NCBI GenBank assembly: GCA_900468285.1
Contig: UBTF01000003.1
Span: forward strand, 620,001 to 684,000
DNA from: Hyphomicrobiales bacterium
GTDB lineage: Bacteria; Pseudomonadota; Alphaproteobacteria; Rhizobiales; Rhizobiaceae
DNA length: 64,000 bases
Direction: 5' to 3'
Positions 63,942-64,000 of this stretch are shown here, piece by piece. Positions within the stretch are counted from its first letter, which is position 1, and each line of letters opens with the position of its first letter. The position numbers and the translations under genes were made by a program. The notes under the pieces were generated by a model. The model was not told the DNA's origin and did no database searches. It saw nothing but the letters and a program-made list of their open reading frames with translations.

Positions 63942-64000
63942 CATCGCGTTCTGGTGCGGCGAGGTCGCTGACCGCACAAGAGATAACAACGGGAGGAAGC
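63942..64000 (+). promoter_or_regulatory. Intergenic end with ribosome binding site of the next gene
   Basis: The last 59 bases hold no gene. GGGAGGA at 63991-63997 is a strong ribosome binding site placed for a start just beyond the window, presumably the transporter's binding protein or permease. Confidence 0.5.

Overview
The window is a GC-rich bacterial chromosome or chromid segment whose gene content points to an alphaproteobacterium of the Hyphomicrobiales. A Brucellaceae member (Ochrobactrum/Brucella-like) is my best guess. This rests on many ABC uptake operons with their own regulators, fused two-domain oligopeptide ATPases, a FecI/FecR/TonB-receptor/RhtX-type iron locus and small rhizobial conserved proteins. 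It is inference only: no rRNA, tRNA or other taxonomic marker is present. I found no prophage, CRISPR array, transposase or RNA gene.

Layout. 1-200: the 3' end of a siderophore-type GNAT acetyltransferase. 0.27-8.1 kb: a sugar-acid cluster (AllA-family protein, L-idonate 5-dehydrogenase, gluconate 5-dehydrogenase-like SDR, enolase-superfamily dehydratase) divergent from a D-2-hydroxyacid dehydrogenase and a four-gene polar amino-acid-type ABC importer. 8.2-11.3 kb: pntA-pntB, the membrane transhydrogenase. 11.4-12.0 kb: two small genes, one with an HTH. 12.1-16.7 kb: a complete livKHMGF branched-chain amino-acid importer. 17.1-22.4 kb: ECF sigma factor, FecR anti-sigma factor, STN-domain TonB receptor and RhtX/FptX-like permease, forming a siderophore uptake and signalling unit.

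22.8-32.1 kb: an oligopeptide-type ABC importer interleaved with a COG3964-like amidohydrolase, a RidA-family protein, an IclR regulator and a SelA-like PLP enzyme. This looks like a catabolic pathway under one regulator, because the same dyad operator occurs at both promoters. 32.1-39.4 kb: a CUT1 sugar importer with a TIM-barrel isomerase and a Gfo/Idh/MocA dehydrogenase, divergent from a LacI regulator, with two perfect operators between them. 39.6-47.3 kb: a ROK regulator convergent with a lac-like operon (Tat-exported binding protein, two permeases, ATPase, GH42 beta-galactosidase). 47.8-48.7 kb: a small conserved protein and a J-domain protein.

49.2-56.1 kb: a second oligopeptide importer whose last gene is an unusually large M14-type metallopeptidase. 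56.2-57.2 kb: a host-attachment-type protein and an unknown small protein. 57.2-59.2 kb: a LysR regulator divergent from a YeiH-type putative exporter. 59.3-61.9 kb: a flavin reductase, aldo/keto reductase and LLM-monooxygenase operon divergent from a GntR regulator, which precedes a CUT1-type ATPase (62.9-63.9 kb) heading an operon that runs off the window. A near-identical 16-bp sequence lies in both promoter regions of this last unit.

Overall this is a catabolic and transport region: seven ABC systems (one represented only by its ATPase), most with a dedicated regulator and enzymes. All six binding-protein genes are followed by an intercistronic hairpin before the permease genes, which would allow the binding protein to be made in excess.
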